From the NCBI GenBank assembly GCA_030427485.1, contig JAUICG010000008.1, forward strand, positions 62,001 through 126,000: DNA of 64,000 nucleotides, written 5' to 3'. Below are positions 61,336 through 64,000 of this stretch, in pieces. The notes beneath the pieces are model-generated. The model ran no database searches, was not told the DNA's origin, and saw nothing but the letters and a program-made list of their open reading frames with translations. This DNA comes from Gammaproteobacteria bacterium. GTDB lineage: Bacteria; Pseudomonadota; Gammaproteobacteria; Pseudomonadales; Halieaceae. Position 1 is the stretch's first letter. Each line of letters begins with the position of its first letter. The position numbers and the translations under genes are program-made.

Positions 61336-64000
61336 GTGAATATCTTCTGGACATCGGTTTCCGCGCTGCTGGGTGCGGGTATCTTGCTGAGTGCGTGCAG
61401 CGGAAACAGCGGAAACAATCCGGGGGTGGACCGCGCTGACACAGCTAACAACGCGCCTATTGCCCGGGCCGGCAGCGATGCGCAAATTCTCGTCGACCAC
61501 AAGATCAAACTCGATGGCAGTCGCTCTTCGGACCCGGACGGCGATACCCTGGACTTTTCCTGGACCATTGTTGCCCGGCCGGCGGAGAGTACAGCCGCCC
61601 TGTCCGGTGAGCGCTCGGCACAACCAGTCTTCTCGCCGGACCGTGTGGGAACCTACCAGTTTCAGCTGGAGGTGCACGATGGCCAGGTCGGCAGCGGCGA
61701 TGCCTCGACGCAGGCAGCCGAAAAAGCAGGGGGAGACGCCGGTTCCGGGCCTGCAGGGCAGGGCAATCAGGATCATATTGTCGTGGTGGAGGCAGTAGCG
61801 GCCGGTGGGCCCTGTTGTCTGGAAAACCAGTTCCAGATCAACACGGGCACCTGCCCCAATACGCCGTCCGTGCGCTGGCAGAACATTGCCAGTTGCGCTG
61901 CCGGCCCGGCCGGCGTGGTCAATATTGCCAGCGGTGAGCAATGCCAGTACGCCTATATCGACGAGACCAACAAGGGTTTCGCGCTCGGCGCCCTGACTAT
62001 TGGCGACGGTGGCCGCGTCGTGTTCCTGGACAAGGGCCAGAACCTCACTGCTGAGCGCATCCAGGTGGCTGGCGGCAGCGATAGCGCCGATCTGCTGCCG
62101 AAGGGCCAGCTCGTAATGGGCAGCCCGCAGTGCCCGATCAGCGGTCCGGGCGCGCCGCTGACCCTGGAATTTACCGGTGACAGGCCTGCGGACGGAAGTG
62201 CGGCTGCGCTCGACGGCAAGGGGATTTTTCTTGGCAAGGACGGTGAGTTGCTGATGCATGGCGCCAGGGGCGTCGTCGACGCCGACCCCACGGACAGCAG
62301 TGGCAGCCAGAGTTGGACCTATCTCGCCGTTCCCGCTGGCCCGTCCGGCTACTCGGCCGCCAACGGCGTGGCGGCCCCTGTACCAGAGACCGCCCCGGAC
62401 ACCACGCTGACGCTGGCGCGAGTCGTCGACTGGCGGGCTGGTGACTGGATTATCGTAACGGGCACGGGTTTCGCGTCTGACCAAACCGAATTCGTTCAGA
62501 TCGACAGTATTGACCATAGCGCCGGTGTGAGTGTCATCAGCCTGCGATCGGCGACGCCGCTGCTGCACTATCACTACGGGAGCCTGGCGCCCAGCACCGG
62601 GACGCTGGACGCCGGGACCGGGAACTGCAACGGTGTGGTTCCCGAGGGTGACGCAAAACTTGTCGGCCTGCCGGCTAGCTTTTGCGATGGGCCGGAACGT
62701 AACTACGGGGTCGACGAGCGCGCCGTGGTCGGCCTGATCAGCCGCGGCATTAAACTCACCAGCGATGCGCCCGCTTCTGGCAGCGCAGCCCACTACGGCG
62801 GACAGATTAAAATTCTGCCGGGTTACGACACAGCCGATATCGTGGGCGTGGAAATCGAGAAGTTCGGGCAGGACGTGACCAATGCGCCCCCCGGGGTGAG
62901 TGATGTGCAGTTGATGAGCGCCTACCCGATTCACTTTCACATGGCGGGAGACGTGAGTACCGATACCCGGGTCAGCAGTAACAGCATTCACCACAGCTAC
63001 AACAAGTGCGTCACCGTTCATATGAGCAACAACGCGACCATCGAGCACAATGTGTGTGCCCGCGCCATCGGCCATAGTTTCTACCTGGAAGAGGGCAATG
63101 AAACCGGCAATACCTTCAAGTTCAACCTGGCCGCGGGCGCAATGGCCACGCAGTTCGCCCCCGCCACCAATGCCGGTGAATTCTGGAAGGGAGATTATCT
63201 GGCGGACACCATCAATTACAATGGCACGAACGTTGCGACAACGACCAATGGCGGCACACCGGTGCCCGTGCCCGCGGGTTCCGACAACTTCGTGAATTTC
63301 AATAAAGTCGAGGCCACCAATCCCACGGGTTTCTGGATTTCCAGCCCCGGAAACGCCTTTGACAGCAACCTCGTTGCCGGTTGCCAGTTGCAGGGCAGGG
63401 GTTTCTGGGTACTGCCGGAAACTGCCGAAGTCCTGCATACCCCTATCACCCGCTTCACCAACAACCGCGTGCACAGCTGCTACAACGGCCTGGATACCGC
63501 CGCCGACCTGGGCTCCATAGGCCAGAATTACACGCCCTACCAGGACGGCGAGAATGTACTGGCCGTGTTTGATTCGATGACCGCGAGCCGCAATCGCAAT
63601 CGCGGCATCTGGTTGCGTCCGAACTGGTATCACGTCAGCAATGCGCGCCTGGCCACCAACCGCGACAGCGTATCGCTGGTATCGGCAGGCGGTGCCGAAG
63701 GCTCCCCTCCGGGCGAGTGGTCCCTGCTGTCAGATTCAGTGATCGTGGGCGTGTCGAATAATAACCCCGAGCGCTTCGGGCCCTGCCCCAGGCAAGGAGC
63801 GGACGGCACCTGCTACGGCATGGGCAGCGATGGCGGAAACGGGATTCCGTCCCCGGCCTGGAACTTCGCGGGGTTCATGTTCTACGATGGCCCGGCTCGG
63901 CTGGAAAACAACCGGTTTGTCAATTTCCTGGTTGACCCGTCCGCACTGCTCACTACGGCGGACAGCGCCTATATGAAGGGCTATACCAGCAATGCGCCGG
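61336..64000 (+). CDS. CEMIP/TMEM2-like lipoprotein with G8 and beta-helix domains (partial)
   Basis: Starts at the GTG at 61336 and is open to the window end, at least 888 residues; it is partial because the stop lies outside. A lipoprotein signal ends at Cys22 (ILLSACSGNSG). Residues 30-110 form a PKD/Ig-like domain (VDHKIKLDGSRSSDPDGD). A G8-type region follows (VVDWRAGDWIIVTGTGF near 365), then YGVDERAVVGLISRGIKL near 459, YPIHFHMAGD near 531 and HHSYNKCVTVHMSNNATIE, the blocks that identify the CEMIP/TMEM2/PKHD1 group, and parallel beta-helix repeats. In animals this group includes hyaluronan-degrading proteins; in bacteria the substrate is unknown. A polysaccharide-binding or -cleaving role at the cell surface is inference. 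Confidence 0.85.
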   Translation, partial: MNIFWTSVSALLGAGILLSACSGNSGNNPGVDRADTANNAPIARAGSDAQILVDHKIKLDGSRSSDPDGDTLDFSWTIVARPAESTAALSGERSAQPVFSPDRVGTYQFQLEVHDGQVGSGDASTQAAEKAGGDAGSGPAGQGNQDHIVVVEAVAAGGPCCLENQFQINTGTCPNTPSVRWQNIASCAAGPAGVVNIASGEQCQYAYIDETNKGFALGALTIGDGGRVVFLDKGQNLTAERIQVAGGSDSADLLPKGQLVMGSPQCPISGPGAPLTLEFTGDRPADGSAAALDGKGIFLGKDGELLMHGARGVVDADPTDSSGSQSWTYLAVPAGPSGYSAANGVAAPVPETAPDTTLTLARVVDWRAGDWIIVTGTGFASDQTEFVQIDSIDHSAGVSVISLRSATPLLHYHYGSLAPSTGTLDAGTGNCNGVVPEGDAKLVGLPASFCDGPERNYGVDERAVVGLISRGIKLTSDAPASGSAAHYGGQIKILPGYDTADIVGVEIEKFGQDVTNAPPGVSDVQLMSAYPIHFHMAGDVSTDTRVSSNSIHHSYNKCVTVHMSNNATIEHNVCARAIGHSFYLEEGNETGNTFKFNLAAGAMATQFAPATNAGEFWKGDYLADTINYNGTNVATTTNGGTPVPVPAGSDNFVNFNKVEATNPTGFWISSPGNAFDSNLVAGCQLQGRGFWVLPETAEVLHTPITRFTNNRVHSCYNGLDTAADLGSIGQNYTPYQDGENVLAVFDSMTASRNRNRGIWLRPNWYHVSNARLATNRDSVSLVSAGGAEGSPPGEWSLLSDSVIVGVSNNNPERFGPCPRQGADGTCYGMGSDGGNGIPSPAWNFAGFMFYDGPARLENNRFVNFLVDPSALLTTADSAYMKGYTSNAP

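Noticed and set aside
61267..63633. A 788-codon open frame on the minus strand
   Set aside because: It is the shadow of the plus-strand CEMIP-like gene, which has a lipoprotein signal and recognisable domain motifs. The minus frame is low in motif content and rich in His, Gly and Val, as expected for the antisense of a GC-rich gene.

Overview
This window is a 64 kb piece of a GC-rich (roughly 60-65 percent by eye) chromosome with densely packed genes, short intergenic gaps and Shine-Dalgarno sites of the AGGAG type. Family content (Tex, DinB, Na/Pi cotransporter, YcbB-type L,D-transpeptidase, FtnA-type ferritin, YghU-type glutathione transferase, many TonB/lipoprotein genes) points to a marine or environmental gammaproteobacterium, probably near the Halieaceae/Cellvibrionales. 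That placement is inference; there is no rRNA or tRNA gene in the window to anchor it. I see no CRISPR array, no intact insertion sequence and no phage block.

Layout. 1-3.5 kb: an exported unknown protein and a 933-residue TPR protein. 3.7-6.2 kb: a two-gene operon of an N-acyl-D-amino-acid deacylase-like amidohydrolase and an SDR dehydrogenase. 6.2-9.5 kb: an HMG-CoA reductase homologue divergent from a TetR/WHG regulator, with a DsbA/HCCA isomerase-like protein and a phosphoglycolate phosphatase-like HAD protein behind the regulator. The divergent promoter carries two identical operator-like repeats. 9.6-14.5 kb: lipoprotein propeller, YghU-like GST, penicillin-acylase lipoprotein. 14.6-18.9 kb: coiled-coil protein, Tex, DinB. 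18.9-31.2 kb: Tat-exported amidohydrolase, 3-beta-HSD-like dehydrogenase, a propeller/di-heme cytochrome c fusion, DUF1993, a Methyltransf_32 protein, a sugar dehydrogenase-like protein with a CxxCH N-terminal domain, a beta-lactamase-fold serine hydrolase and a PQQ-like propeller lipoprotein.

31.3-43.6 kb: a pentameric ligand-gated ion channel, an arylsulfatase, an L,D-transpeptidase, a Na/Pi cotransporter, a carotenoid oxygenase, a DUF3127 protein with an SSB-like acidic tail, and a DUF2950-DUF3300 pair. 43.8-53.9 kb: zinc alcohol dehydrogenase, DUF4345, sterol-desaturase-family protein, PHB-depolymerase-like lipoprotein, a 180 bp inverted-repeat element, flavin monooxygenase, a large B12-binding radical SAM protein, CDF metal exporter and ferritin. 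54-64 kb: a TonB-dependent receptor gene broken by one in-frame amber codon, an AraC regulator divergent from a second deacylase-like amidohydrolase, a DUF2846 lipoprotein, an alpha/beta hydrolase lipoprotein, and the start of a CEMIP/TMEM2-like lipoprotein that runs off the window.

Themes. Much of the window encodes exported or lipid-anchored hydrolases and propeller proteins, metal-dependent amidohydrolases and isoprenoid-linked enzymes (HMG-CoA reductase, 3-beta-HSD family, sterol desaturase family, carotenoid oxygenase). This fits a heterotroph that scavenges complex organic compounds. The items most worth a second look are the inverted-repeat element at 47.44-47.62 kb, the operator pair at 7.45-7.50 kb, the amber-interrupted receptor, the radical SAM protein with two unassigned N-terminal modules, the ion channel, and the CEMIP-like protein.
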